Assembly (NCBI RefSeq): GCF_027925445.1
Contig: NZ_AP027149.1
Location: 372,001-436,000 of the forward strand
DNA: 64,000 bases
Source: Methylocystis bryophila
GTDB taxonomy: Bacteria; Pseudomonadota; Alphaproteobacteria; Rhizobiales; Beijerinckiaceae
Direction of reading: 5' to 3'
In this document: positions 53,948 through 63,613 of the stretch, in pieces
Layout: each line of letters begins with the position of its first letter
Numbering within the stretch: the first letter of the stretch is position 1
Position numbers and translations under genes: made by a program
The notes under the pieces: model-generated
The model's database searches: none
The model's input: the letters and a program-made list of their open reading frames with translations, nothing else
Told to the model about the DNA's origin: nothing

Positions 53948-54470
53948 TCAGTCGATGACATCGCTTGCGCTACGGTCCGGCGGAAACACCGGGTAAAAGA
54001 CGTGCTCGATCCGATGCTGCGAAATGATCATCGTCAGCCGCTTGAGCAAACGCATGCCCGCGGTCTCAAAAGTCGGCAATCGCAATGCCTCGGTCAATTT
54101 GAGGTCACTGTCTGATAGCAACGCAAACGGAAGGTGCAGACGCTCCGCAGCTTCCATCTGATAGGCGGTCGTCTGCGTGGATAGGCCAAACAGGTGAGAA
54201 ACCGAGAGTTGGCGCAATTCATCGAAATGGTCGCGAAAGGCGCACGATTGCGGAGTGCATCCGTGGGCGCCGGGATCATGTCCCATCCATCAGGAAGCGG
54301 TATGTCCGGTCCTCCCGTCATCGGATAGGCATAAACGACAATCATTCCGCCAAGTCGATCAGTGAACCCTCTGTCGACCGAAGCTGGACGGAAGGTATGG
54401 GTGAACCAACGATGTGCCGTGCGGCATTGTCGTCTGTGGGAGCCGGAATTTCGACCAGTCGACTGACAAG
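53948..54470 (-). pseudogene. Peroxiredoxin (redoxin domain), multiply frameshifted
   Basis: In order on the minus strand: ARHIVGSPIPSVQLRSTEGS-LIDLA in one frame, MIVVYAYPMTGGPDIPLPDG-WDMIP in a second, then GAHGCTPQSCAFRDHFDELR and LRLPTFETAGMRLLKRLTMI, ISQHRIEHVFYPVFPPDRSA in a third. The set makes a peroxiredoxin of about 165 residues with a CTPQSC active segment. Two frame breaks indicate decay. Confidence 0.75.
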
Positions 54471-54745
54471 AGGTTGGTCATAGGTCCTACCGTTAGTTCC
54501 GAAACTCTATCATAGCGGGGGCGCCTTGCGTCGTGTAGTGGCGCCAACCCGAAGCGCGAGAACGCGCGATTCGAACGGTGCGCCGGTGACGCAGTTTGAT
54601 CCCAAGCGTATGTTGGCTGCCGCAAGAGCGTTTTCCAAATGCGCGTTCGGACGCTCTTTTGCCGCAAGCGCGGCGATCAGGATCGCGCGGACATTAATCT
54701 CGGCGCGCGGTTGTTTGATCCAAATGAGCGACGGCTGCGGCGCCG
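54471..54745. other. No supportable gene
   Basis: The minus strand has a coding-looking stretch (RAILIAALAAKERPNAHLEN, then ALAAANIRLGSNCVTGAPFE) without a clear start or family. It could be a relic. Confidence 0.3.
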
Positions 54746-55189
54746 TTATTTGCAATGCTCGTCAAGGTATTTCGTCTCAGCATTGTTCTTGATTGTAAGA
54801 TCCTCGAAGGTCAACCCGCCTTGCTTTGTGCTTCCTGTCCAGGATCCATCTTCATTGCGCTTCCATTCGGAGCACCTCATATGGATGCGTCCTGGCGCGT
54901 CGTTGGCCTGCTGTGCAAGGGCGAATGATGGCCAGAGCGCTGCAACAGCTTTCTGCTTCACCAATGTCAGCCGAGGAGGACGCTCCACGGACCGGAGCCC
55001 GACTCCGCCCGCGGCCGCTGCGGAGATGACCGCGAGTTGGATTCCAGTCGCCGCAGGCTCTTCGAACAATTTCTCCGAGTTGGACGCATTTGAGATTCTC
55101 GAGCCGCTCATGGGCGCCGCCATTGCGGCTATTCCCATAAAGACAGCCAAAACTGGGATCGCCAAAGCTGTGCTTCTAAGGAACGCCAT
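54746..55189 (-). CDS. Hypothetical exported protein
   Basis: This 147-residue protein starts MAFLRSTALAIPVLAVFMGI, a signal peptide or membrane anchor. The middle is Ala/Ser-rich. The C-terminal third (GRIHMRCSEWKRNEDGSWTG, GLTFEDLTIKNNAETKYLDE, HCK) looks like a small compact domain with two cysteines that could pair. I chose ATG at 55189, preceded by GGAGGAAGA. I recognise no family. Confidence 0.6.
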   Translation of the reverse strand: MAFLRSTALAIPVLAVFMGIAAMAAPMSGSRISNASNSEKLFEEPAATGIQLAVISAAAAGGVGLRSVERPPRLTLVKQKAVAALWPSFALAQQANDAPGRIHMRCSEWKRNEDGSWTGSTKQGGLTFEDLTIKNNAETKYLDEHCK

Positions 55190-55910
55190 TTCTTCCTCCA
55201 TCACATCAACGCTCACACATTGGCCCATCCGAACTCGAGCTTCATCTCCCCAACGACGTTAAAACGATTGGCGCGATCGATCGACAGAAGCTCAACAAAG
55301 AATTGACGCGGAGCCTGATAAATTCAATCTTGCGTGACGATATATTTTGCCGCGCATGCGGGAAGTCCCCATGCCTTTTGACGGCGGAAGGCGCTCAGGA
55401 GATGAAGGACTAAGCCGACGAGGGAGCCGCGCTGGAATCTCTTTGCGCCATCGTTCAGCTTGCTGTCTCCTCTGTCAGCCACGCGCGCGCTTCGCCGATT
55501 CGGAAGACCCCGGGGGACCACGCAAAGTCGTGGGGACCGCAAGTTCTCAATAGTTAGGCTCTAGGTATTTCTGACGGTTTTGTTCGCTTAGCCGCCTTCG
55601 AGATGGGGCCAGAAGCCAGCGCCACCCACAGTTTTGCGTGCTCTCATCGCCAGCGTCCCAGACGCAGGTCGAGCACGAGCGGCCTTCCCTGCACGGAAGG
55701 CGCAACCTTAGCAATCAGCTCCCCAGAAAGTGACGAAGACCCAACAAGATGTCCAAGCCCGCCGCAAACCGGCAATTTCCAACAATAAGATGTATCCCGA
55801 CGGCCCGCTTCATTGTCTTGCCGGAACGCAACGTGATGGTGCTCAAAGCATGCACGCCGGCCGGCTTCGAAGCATTCCTATTACGCCGCTAGACAGAAGG
55901 GAACCGTTCA
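55190..55910. other. Long stretch with IS-end traces, no intact gene
   Basis: About 720 bases. GAAAGTGACGAAGACCCAAC near 55726-55745 matches the ISL3-type terminal repeats at 42628-42652. The rest shows only short composition-driven frames. Confidence 0.45.
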
Positions 55911-56534
55911 GTGCGCCTCCTGTTCGAAGAGATACGGCAACAAGGCTACACCGGCTCTTATAGCCATCTGGCGCGTTTTGTCGCGGCATGGAAAGATTCC
56001 GAGCGACCGCTGGATGTGATTGTCGAGGCGACAGTCGAGCCACCATCCTCAACATTGGCGGCGCCTGACTTTCACCCTTGTTTCAAGGCGCCGGCGATTG
56101 ATCCGACGACGGGTCGCCGCATTTCGCCGCTGACCGCCGCCGCGCTTTGCATGAAGCCACGGGGACAAATGACGCCTCGTCAAATCTGCACCGTTGACGC
56201 GTTGAAAGCGGCGTCGAAGGAGTTTACGATAAAGCGTCAACTTGCCATGCGGTTTAGAGGCCTTTTTCACAGCGGCTCCCGGGAGAAGCTGAACGAGTGG
56301 CTATGGGACGCGCTCTCTTGTGGCATTTACACCATCCGACGTTTCGCAACGACGCTGCGTCACGACATAGACGCCGTGTAAAATGCCGTGATGGAGCCTT
56401 GGAGCAACGGACAGACAGAAGGACAGATCGATCGACTGAAGACGCTCAAGCGGTCTATGTATGGCCGCGCAAGCATCGAATTGCTTCGCGCACGGATGCT
56501 ACCGTTGCAGGACTCCAACTTGCACCGAGAGTGA
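55911..56534 (+). pseudogene. ISL3-family transposase, C-terminal half with internal stop
   Basis: LLFEEIRQQGYTGSYSHLAR, then VDALKAASKEFTIKRQLAMR and SCGIYTIRRFATTLRHDIDAV are followed by an in-frame TAA at 56379-56381. The frame then continues as NAVMEPWSNGQTEGQIDRLK, TLKRSMYGRASIELLRARML. Without the stop it would be a normal C-terminal half. An end-like CAGCCAAGGTGCCTCCTGACA follows near 56544-56564. Confidence 0.8.
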
Positions 56535-56670
56535 AGAAGAGCCAGCCAAGGTGCCTCCTGACAGACTGCGTCTCAAGGCCTGATACATGACCTCACCCGA
56601 TCACACGGCCAAGCCGATCGAAACATCTTGCGCGAACGGGGGCATCCATACATGAGGAAGACCCCCTTCT

Positions 56671-57233
56671 CTGTATCTCGGCGCGACTCTCGGCGGCGCT
56701 TTCGCCGGTATCGCAGCCATTGCGCTCCCGAATGCTGGCGTGACGGTACCCTCTGCGGCCATCGTTGGGATGGCGGCGATGGTCGGCGCCGGGACGGGCG
56801 GGGTCATGACGGCCATCGTCGTGGTCTTCGACGCGCGACTATGACGTCATCGTACCGGTGATCGTCGCGGTGGCGGTAGCGGCCAACGTGAGGCGCGCGC
56901 AAGGAAAGGCATATAAATCTCTATTTGGTGAAACAGGCCAAGGACGTCATGGAACAAACCTTCGTGCTCGCAGAGGCGGGCACGATCCTGAAAAAAGCTG
57001 TCTTTGGGGAGAATGGCGAAGATCAGCGCGCCGTCGTCGTTGCCCGCGATGGCAAGATCGCTGGCCTCATTCCTCCGCGCTCGAAACTCTGGCTCCAGTC
57101 GCGCAACAACCCCGAGAAACTCGTAGACGAATTTGTGGAACCGCGTCTCCTCATTTGCCGTGAGTTTGATCTCCTGAGCCGAGCGCTCGCAAGGTGGAAA
57201 CGACATAAGTGTGATGCGGCGATCGTCGTCTAG
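56671..57233 (+). pseudogene. ClC chloride channel with CBS domain, frameshifted 3' part
   Basis: Frame one: LYLGATLGGAFAGIAAIALP, VPSAAIVGMAAMVGAGTGGV, MTAIVVVFDA. Frame two: RDYDVIVPVIVAVAVAANVR-RA. Frame three: VKQAKDVMEQTFVLAEAGTI, RAVVVARDGKIAGLIPPRSK and VEPRLLICREFDLLSRALAR to a TAG. The order is that of the last membrane helices and CBS region of a ClC-type channel. Two frame breaks and no 5' half show that it is a relic. Confidence 0.75.
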
Positions 57234-57353
57234 GGCCCAGGAACGCCTAGAGTCGACGACGTAGTGGGGGTCACCACTAAAAGGACGATTAGTGATACGG
57301 TTATCGAAAACTTCGATGATTAGATAAGCGGCTAAGAGGCGTGACGACGGACA

Positions 57354-58457
57354 ATGCGGGCAGCAGACGAGATCGACTTTTGGCGCGGCTTCGCGCTCGT
57401 GACGATCTTCATCAATCATATACCGGGTGGTTTTTTTGAGCGCTTCACTTTCAAGAATCTATCTATCTCCGATTCCGCCGAATTATTCGTGTTTCTAGCC
57501 GGCTGGGCGCTTCGCAAGGTCGTCGACGGCCCTGGACGGAACCTTTCTACGCCCTGGCTGACGCTGAGGCTGACAGCTCGGACGCTGCAGGTCTATTTTG
57601 CGCAGCTCGTCATCACGGAGCTTGCCATTGCGGTGTTGGCAGGAACGGCGCTCGCTCTCGACGCCCCTTTCCTTCTCGATTGGCACAATGCGTCCGCGGT
57701 GTTCGAAGACCCCGTTCGCGCTCAAGTCGGTCTCGCTCTGCTTTCGTATCAGCTCGGCTATTTCGACATCCTTCCGCTTTATGTGGTTTTGACCGCCGTC
57801 GCGCCGGCGATCGCCTTTGTCAGCCGCCACGCATGGCCCATCCTCTTGCTCGTCTCCCTAATGACGTATCTCTTTGCGCTGGCAACGGGTGCGAACTTCC
57901 CAACCTGGCCCGTGGAAGACACTTGGTTTTTCAATCCTTTGTGCTGGCAGTTCATTTATGTGCTTGGCTTTCTGCTGGCCGGCTCGCGAGGGCTCGGCGC
58001 CCTATCGCGTCGGTGGCGGATGACGCTCAAATGGGCTGCGGTTGCGATCGTCGCCGCTGGTGCGGTCTGCACTGCAGTCGGCTTCTCGCCCGACCCCGTC
58101 TCTTTGCCGGCGGCTAAGTTGATGTTCATGTTTGACAAGACTTATCTCTCGCCATCCCGGCTCATCCACAGCCTCGCGCTGGCCGCGCTCTTCGGCGGCT
58201 CTTTTCCTGCCATCAATTCCCGACTGCCTCGTACGGGAGCCTTTCTTTCGTCCCTAGGCCGTAATTCCTTGAACGTCTTCTGTGTTGGATCGCTCCTGAG
58301 CTTGATCGGGCAGATTTTTCGTTTCATCTATGGCGGCTCAATCGTGACCGACGCTCTTATTGTCGTCCTAGGCGTCGGAGCGATGGGGGGCGTCGCGTGG
58401 GCATCGGAATGGCGCGAACACATAAAAGCCAGCTTGGCGCAACGCTCGCCCTTTTGA
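57354..58457 (+). CDS. OpgC-family membrane protein (acyltransferase-like)
   Basis: This 367-residue protein has about ten membrane helices. It opens ADEIDFWRGFALVTIFINHI, the OpgC signature with the Arg/His typical of the acyltransferase-3 superfamily. Next are SISDSAELFVFLAGWALRKV, FDILPLYVVLTAVAPAIAFV and PSRLIHSLALAALFGGSF. OpgC adds succinyl groups to periplasmic glucans in Enterobacteria; here the substrate is unknown. The SGNH hydrolase that follows overlaps by about 50 bases, suggesting coupled modification and de-modification of an envelope glycan (inference). Confidence 0.9.
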   Translation: MRAADEIDFWRGFALVTIFINHIPGGFFERFTFKNLSISDSAELFVFLAGWALRKVVDGPGRNLSTPWLTLRLTARTLQVYFAQLVITELAIAVLAGTALALDAPFLLDWHNASAVFEDPVRAQVGLALLSYQLGYFDILPLYVVLTAVAPAIAFVSRHAWPILLLVSLMTYLFALATGANFPTWPVEDTWFFNPLCWQFIYVLGFLLAGSRGLGALSRRWRMTLKWAAVAIVAAGAVCTAVGFSPDPVSLPAAKLMFMFDKTYLSPSRLIHSLALAALFGGSFPAINSRLPRTGAFLSSLGRNSLNVFCVGSLLSLIGQIFRFIYGGSIVTDALIVVLGVGAMGGVAWASEWREHIKASLAQRSPF

Positions 58458-59227
58458 TCGGCGGGACGCTGGCCGCGGCTTCGCCGTCGCGAGCCGAGGG
58501 GACGCCCGCGCCGGCGATCGTGATCGCGCCGCCGCCTTTCAATCCGGCGTGCGCCGTGCCGAACTCGGACATCGCAGCGCCCTCGACCCTGCCCGTCCTT
58601 GCTGCGGCCCTTAAGGAACGCAAGGCGGCACGGCTACTCGCCATCGGCTCGTCCTCCACCGCGGGCGTCGGCGCATCTTCCAGCGACAAGACCTACCCGG
58701 CTAGGCTCGAAGTCGTTTTGGAGAGCGCGCTCAACGGCGCCGATCTGCAGATCATCAATCGCGGCGCGTCGGGCGAGACGGCGGATGTCGCCGCCGAAAG
58801 GCTGCGCGGCGAGGTCGCACTGACTAAGCCCGATGTCGTTCTTTGGCAGCTTGGCACCAATGACGCGCTCGCTCGCGTTCCAGTCGCGCAGTTCGAGGAC
58901 ACGGTGCGCTCCGCCGTAGCTTGGCTGAAGGAAAACCGGATCGACGTCGTCCTTGTTGGAATGCAATATACGCCGCGTCTCGCCAGGGATCCCAACTACG
59001 CTTCAATCCGGGAGAGTCTGAAACGGATCGCCACGGAACAGAATGTCCTGTATGTCCGCCGCTATGACGCCATGCGCTACATCGAGCAGGCGCACGCCAA
59101 CCTTGAATTGATGTCGAGGGACAATTTTCACCTCAACGACCTCGGCTATGAATGCATGGCGGAGCATGTGGCCCATGCGATGATCCTGAGCCTTTTCCCG
59201 GCTAAGCCGCGGAGGTCGACCGAATAG
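58409..59227 (+). CDS. Periplasmic SGNH/GDSL-type hydrolase
   Basis: This 272-residue exported esterase-like protein has signal peptide MARTHKSQLGATLALLIGGT..PSRA. Catalytic blocks are IGSSSTAGVGASSSDKTYP (nucleophile Ser), INRGASGETADVA (Gly), VVLWQLGTNDALARVP (Asn) and SRDNFHLNDLGYECMAE (Asp and His). I preferred ATG at 58409; 58397 (MGIGMARTH) is also possible. It lies inside the 3' end of the OpgC gene in another frame. It probably removes acyl groups from an extracytoplasmic polymer. Confidence 0.9.
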   Translation: MARTHKSQLGATLALLIGGTLAAASPSRAEGTPAPAIVIAPPPFNPACAVPNSDIAAPSTLPVLAAALKERKAARLLAIGSSSTAGVGASSSDKTYPARLEVVLESALNGADLQIINRGASGETADVAAERLRGEVALTKPDVVLWQLGTNDALARVPVAQFEDTVRSAVAWLKENRIDVVLVGMQYTPRLARDPNYASIRESLKRIATEQNVLYVRRYDAMRYIEQAHANLELMSRDNFHLNDLGYECMAEHVAHAMILSLFPAKPRRSTE

Positions 59228-59614
59228 ATCGGCGATCGATAGCCTTGCAAACAGGACGAAGGCTGTTGAAATCGGCAGTTGATTGTGGCGCCGGCAACCG
59301 TAGTTCACAAGGGCAAGCCCGTTGGGGCGCAACTCGGTTGTGAAAGTCACCGGTCGAAAAATGCCCCTCGGTAGCTTGCGATCATGGCATCGGCGATATT
59401 TTCATTGGTCGGCCTAGACCCAACAGTCGTGTCGCCAGGGGCCATTTGGTCTCAGGCGCCGGTTTTCATGTCTCCAAAACTCTGTAAAGCGTGGTCCTGT
59501 GTGTCAACGTACGTCTAAAAGGTAAGCGGTGTTCCGCCCACACCTTCATTTTGGAGCTGTGATCGGCGAGTCTGATTTCCTGATTTGGAGATCGGCTTGT
59601 GTCTAGACTTGATC
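59228..59614. other. Gene-free stretch
   Basis: About 390 bases after the SGNH hydrolase. No gene or clear hairpin. The second Tn3 copy is truncated at its end. Confidence 0.45.
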
Positions 59615-60803
59615 TTACGCTTGACCCGAGGCCGCCTGCGGCGCGTATCTTTCTACGATTTCAGTCAGATTGTCTTCGCGCATGTTTGTGACCACAATTT
59701 CTGTTTCAGCGACGAGCGCTCTCAAGCGCTCCCAGCCGAGCGAACGTTCAACAACCGCCTCTTGATCCTCTCCCGATTCCTTCGCCGCCAACATGGCCTT
59801 CGCCATATGGAGAAGCGCGCGTGCAGATGCATCAAGCGCTTTTGCTCGATGAACAACATTTTCTCTGTCGGCGCGTTCGGCACGACGGTACACGCCGCCA
59901 AGCATCTTGTCGAAACATGACCAGCGCCGCGTCCGTGAGGATTGCTTCCATCTCGCGGGCGAACACCACCAGAGTGGCCAGTCGGCGCGGGGTATCGAAC
60001 CGCGAAAGATGCTGGGCGCTGAGAATAGCCGTTTCCCTGGCGATTGCTCTATAGCGCGCACGATGAATCCGTTGCTCGCGATCTGGTTCAACACCCAAGC
60101 TGCGGATGAAATCCAAGCGCTCGACGACGCCAACCAGGTTCTTCTGCGTCGGCGCCTCCGGCCAGTCACGTAACCACGCAAGCCTCGTGCGATCTTTGTT
60201 GTCGCTGACCGCGGTCAACGCTCGCAGTTCATTGACCGTCCGCTGCTCTAATCCCTCGATGAGATTCTTATGAGCCTGCTTTCGGGCGCGTGCACGCGCC
60301 GCCAGACCGATGCGCTCCAGAATTGTCGCCGCAGGCAACAAAATGCCGCGAGTTCGGAGCGCTTCGATCATGGCGGCAACAATGGCCTCGCCGCGATCCA
60401 TGCCAGTCGCTTCGGTCGTCGCAATCTTTGTGACGGACCGATAATCACCGCGGCTGAACGGACGGACGCCCAGATATGACTGTATGTCGCCGAGATGCTC
60501 CCAGCGCGTTTCTTCTCGACGAGCATACTCGTGAAACATTCCCGGCTCGATGCCGAGTTGACCGGCAATGAATGACAGAACGTCAGCGGGCGGAGTCTCG
60601 TCAATGCCGAGCACTCGACCTGGAAAACGCTGGTAGGCGAGACGCACCGCGAACCCAAGCCGATTGGCGTCACGCCGCCGTCGACGGACAAGCGCCAGAT
60701 CGTCGGGCGAAAGCGTATAGTGCCGAACAATTGTCGCCGGATCGTTGGGCGGATCGAATAGGGCCGCCCGGGCCTGCGGCGAGAGGATTTCATGCTTCTT
60801 CAT
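59615..60803 (-). pseudogene. tnpA: Tn3-family transposase, N-terminal part, frameshifted and truncated
   Basis: The minus-strand frame from 60803 runs MKKHEILSPQARAALFDPPN to ALVMFRQDAW, where it leaves the family sequence. The neighbouring frame then continues FDKMLGGVYRRAERADRENV, ALLHMAKAMLAAKESGEDQE and RLRALVAETEIVVTNMREDN to LTEIVERYAP, and stops in foreign sequence. The extra base causing the shift (ATGTTTCGACAAG) is the same as in the copy at 22672, so both descend from one defective ancestor, or the site allows recoding. The catalytic DDE part is missing. Confidence 0.85.
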
Positions 60804-60961
60804 CGCCGGCTCCCCTGGCGCACGATCGGTCGTTCGCGCAGCAGTCCGGTTTATCGCTATTTTTCAATGCCTTGGTATCTGCTGAACTCCATCGCCAAAA
60901 TACCAATAAGCCTCCATCAGCGCCTTAGCGTAGGATTTTGGGAAGATTCTGCGATGACCCC
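59615..60961 (-). mobile_element. Tn3-family element, one-ended truncated copy
   Basis: This copy shares about 1.1 kb, almost identical, with the element at 22514-23784. One 38-bp end is present at 60924-60961; the opposite end is absent and the element stops within the transposase gene near 59615. Confidence 0.85.
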
Positions 60962-61146
60962 TTGTTCGCGGGACGTCACAGAATCGATGGGAGAACGCAT
61001 CGGTATCGGAAGCGAACCTCGTTCACTTTTTTCAATAGCCTGCTAGAGCGCGCCTGCTGGCCCAGGCGTAGGTTTTCCTCTATAAGGCATAGACTGTTTT
61101 TACGTCTCCTCGGATCTGGAATAGCCCCGTCTAGGAGAAGTTTGCC

Positions 61147-61899
61147 ATGACGATGAGCAATTTGAACGAAGCCGTATTTGCGTCGAGCGAGATTGTCGCC
61201 GCATATGCGAAAATGGATGGCTTGCACCGGTGCGAGCAGCATCTCTTCGCCAAATATTTACGGCCCGGCGCCACGATCCTCGATATTGGCGTCGGAGCGG
61301 GTCGCACGGCGCCCTACCTTGCGCCGGCAGCGGCGAGCTACATTGGGATCGACTATTCAGAGCCGATGATCGACGCGGCCCGCCGGCGCTTTCCAGCGTC
61401 GGACTTCCGCTGGGGTGACGCGGCGGATCTATCAGGCTTCGAGAACGAGCGTTTCGACCTTGTGTTGTTCTCGTTCAACGGCATGAGCTCGATCCCTTCC
61501 GACGAGTCGAGGCGGCGCGCGCTTCAGGAAGTGGCGCGCGTGCTCAAGCCAGGTGGAAACTTCATTTTCTCGGTCAGCAACGCCGAGTTTCTGATTTTTC
61601 TTCCTGAGTTGCGCGAGGCTACCCTCAAGCAGCGGATCTGGCGCTGCGTGATCTCGGCGACGAAGACGCTCGGTCTCCTGTGGCGACAGCTCAGAAGTGG
61701 AGTTTTCTTCAGAGGAGAAGGCTATCTCCCCGTGCCAGTCCATAAAGGCATGCGCCTTTACGCGGCCACACCAGCGATCATTTCCGCTGAGGCGGCGGCC
61801 GCAGGGTTATCTGTGGTCGAGAAGGTCGATTACGATTGTTATTTCGACTGCTCGCGATATGCGGTCGGCTCCTGGTGCTATGTGGCCGAGAAGCCGTGA
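61147..61899 (+). CDS. Class I SAM-dependent methyltransferase
   Basis: This 250-residue protein has SAM-binding motif I, ILDIGVGAGRTAPYLAP. IGIDYSEPMIDAARRRFPAS holds the acidic residue for the ribose, followed by RWGDAADLSGFENERFDLVL and LQEVARVLKPGGNFIFSVS. The C-terminal part has an extra basic/hydrophobic segment (RIWRCVISATKTLGLLWRQL) and GMRLYAATPAIISAEAAAAG. The substrate is unknown. AGGAGAAG precedes the ATG. It stands alone between the truncated Tn3 copy and the GSR genes. Confidence 0.88.
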   Translation: MTMSNLNEAVFASSEIVAAYAKMDGLHRCEQHLFAKYLRPGATILDIGVGAGRTAPYLAPAAASYIGIDYSEPMIDAARRRFPASDFRWGDAADLSGFENERFDLVLFSFNGMSSIPSDESRRRALQEVARVLKPGGNFIFSVSNAEFLIFLPELREATLKQRIWRCVISATKTLGLLWRQLRSGVFFRGEGYLPVPVHKGMRLYAATPAIISAEAAAAGLSVVEKVDYDCYFDCSRYAVGSWCYVAEKP

Positions 61900-61996
61900 A
61901 TTGACGCTCCGAAGCCTCGTTAGCGCGTGAGAGAGAGAGCCCCTTCCGCGGACAGCGCCCACCCCTCCTCCAGGCGCCCGCAATGCGGTCGGCGCT

Positions 61997-62149
61997 TCAT
62001 TTCTTCGCGTGAGATCGCCCCTCGGCTTCGGCCTTCTCCAAAGCTTCCCGCTCCGGGCCCTCCAAAGCCTTGGCTTGCTCCTCGTTGAAGCGTTTGGCGT
62101 CCGTCTGGTTGCCTTCGCCTTCGTTTCCTGTGGATGTGGTTTGGTTCAT
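61997..62149 (-). CDS. Small hydrophilic protein (50 residues)
   Basis: MNQTTSTGNEGEGNQTDAKR, then FNEEQAKALEGPEREALEKA-EAEGRSHAKK is highly charged, helical and without Cys. The ATG at 62149 follows GAAGGAGAGAGCC, an excellent ribosome site. The in-frame upstream ATG at 62275 lies inside the palindromic repeat and encodes the same false peptide as at the cysG 5' end, so it is rejected. It lies downstream of the HWE kinase on the same strand. It resembles small stress-type hydrophilic proteins. Confidence 0.65.
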   Translation of the reverse strand: MNQTTSTGNEGEGNQTDAKRFNEEQAKALEGPEREALEKAEAEGRSHAKK

Positions 62150-62207
62150 GGCTCTCTCCTTCACGGGCGGGATAACCGAGCGCGGCGCCCGATTGTTCCG
62201 AGGCGAG

Positions 62208-62322
62208 CGCGTTTCCCGCTCGAACGGAATCGTTCGAGCGATAAGGAAACGCGCCAAATCAAAATGTTGGAGCATGTCTTGACCGGAAAACCGCTTCGCA
62301 CTTTTCCGTGACAGGCTCTAAG
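62208..62322. repeat. Palindromic intergenic repeat, copy 6
   Basis: CGCTCGAACGGAATCGTTCGAGCG, then GGAGCATGTCTTGACCGGAAAACCG and TTCCGTGACAGGCTCTAAG. Nearly identical to copy 3 at 20243-20353. Confidence 0.88.
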
Positions 62323-62333
62323 AGTCGGCGCAT

Positions 62334-63353
62334 CTATGCCCTGACCACAAGGCTCGCCTTGAGGCCTCCGGCCTCGAACTCGAGCTTTGTGGGTCCGCCA
62401 AGCTGCATCGGCAAAATCTTTTCCAAGAGCTCCAATCCCAGGCCGCAGGACTTTGGCGGCGACGTCATCGGACCGCCGCTCTCCGTCCATTCGACGACGT
62501 GCTGGTTGTCGCTCGCGCCCTCCAACGGCCGCCACTGAATTCCGACATGACCTCGGCTTTGGCTCAAAGCGCCAAACTTTCGCGAATTCGTTTTGAGCTC
62601 ATGTAACGCCAATCCCAGCGCCAACGCCACGTCCGAGCGCAAGGACAGCTCGCATCCCGACGTCTCGATCTGGCTGTGGCCCAGCGTTTCCGGCAAGGCT
62701 GCGGCCACGAGCTCGTCCATCGGAATGGCGGACCAGGAATTCTTGCTCAACATGATTTGCGTGCGGCTGAGAAGCGCCACTCTTCCTGAGAAAGCCTCGC
62801 GGAAATCCGGTTCGGGGGAAGGAAATCGGGCGCTCAAATTGGTGATCGATTGAATCATCGTCAGGGCGTTGTTCATGCGGTGATGCAATTCCATGTGCAT
62901 AAGACGCTCCCGCGCCTGCGCCTGCTTCATCCCCTCGATATCCGTGATGCACACTACCGCGCCCGAAAGCTTACCTTCCTTGTCGTACAAGGGGCCGCCG
63001 TTGATCTTGATCCAGATGAAGGACCCGTCGCCGCGCATATAGCGGCACTCCATTGTTGGATTCTGCTCGCCCTGCAGCACTCGAGCCAAGGGATATTCAT
63101 GGGCTTCAACCTGTTTCCCGCATTCGTGGAAGGCAATCCACTCCCCATAGGCTTGCGCGTCCTTGGAGTAGCGAACCGGATGGCCAAGCATCGTCTCGAT
63201 CATACGGTTGCCAAAAATAATTCGCCCATCAGGAAGGGCAGCGAGCAAGACTCCTACCGGCAGGCAATCGAGAACCATCTTCAATCGACGCGCATGCTCC
63301 GGCGCTTCGATCAATTCCGTGAACATCCCCTCAAATCCCGACAGCGGCATCAT
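62334..63353 (-). CDS. PAS-domain HWE-type sensor histidine kinase
   Basis: This 339-residue soluble kinase has a PAS domain with CLPVGVLLAALPDGRIIFGN and the PAC part CRYMRGDGSFIWIKINGGPL. The phospho-acceptor helix is MELHHRMNNALTMIQSITNL. The ATP domain has LGLALHELKTNSRKFGALS (N box) and the HWE-type strand VVEWTESGGP, then GLGLELLEKILPMQLGGPT. Kinases of this kind feed PhyR in the alphaproteobacterial general stress response. It is divergent from phyR, so it is a probable PhyK-like kinase (inference). Confidence 0.88.
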   Translation of the reverse strand: MMPLSGFEGMFTELIEAPEHARRLKMVLDCLPVGVLLAALPDGRIIFGNRMIETMLGHPVRYSKDAQAYGEWIAFHECGKQVEAHEYPLARVLQGEQNPTMECRYMRGDGSFIWIKINGGPLYDKEGKLSGAVVCITDIEGMKQAQARERLMHMELHHRMNNALTMIQSITNLSARFPSPEPDFREAFSGRVALLSRTQIMLSKNSWSAIPMDELVAAALPETLGHSQIETSGCELSLRSDVALALGLALHELKTNSRKFGALSQSRGHVGIQWRPLEGASDNQHVVEWTESGGPMTSPPKSCGLGLELLEKILPMQLGGPTKLEFEAGGLKASLVVRA

Positions 63354-63613
63354 GCTCTCCTCAGCAAGCTTTGAGCTCCGGGCTCCCGCTGACCGAGACG
63401 ACGGCAGCTCAGCGCGCTCACATAACTCATTGCACGCGCGCTGCGCTCAGCGAATCTCAACGCGTCAAGCTTTCCCAAGGCGCGGTAGACGGTCGCTAAC
63501 GTGGCCTTCGCTGTGGATTTCGCCTCGCGCCGCCATAAGTTACTGAGTATATATTGGCCCGTGTGGGCCCCACGACAAACCCCGCGCGGTCAGCAATGGG
63601 AGGATGGAGTTAG

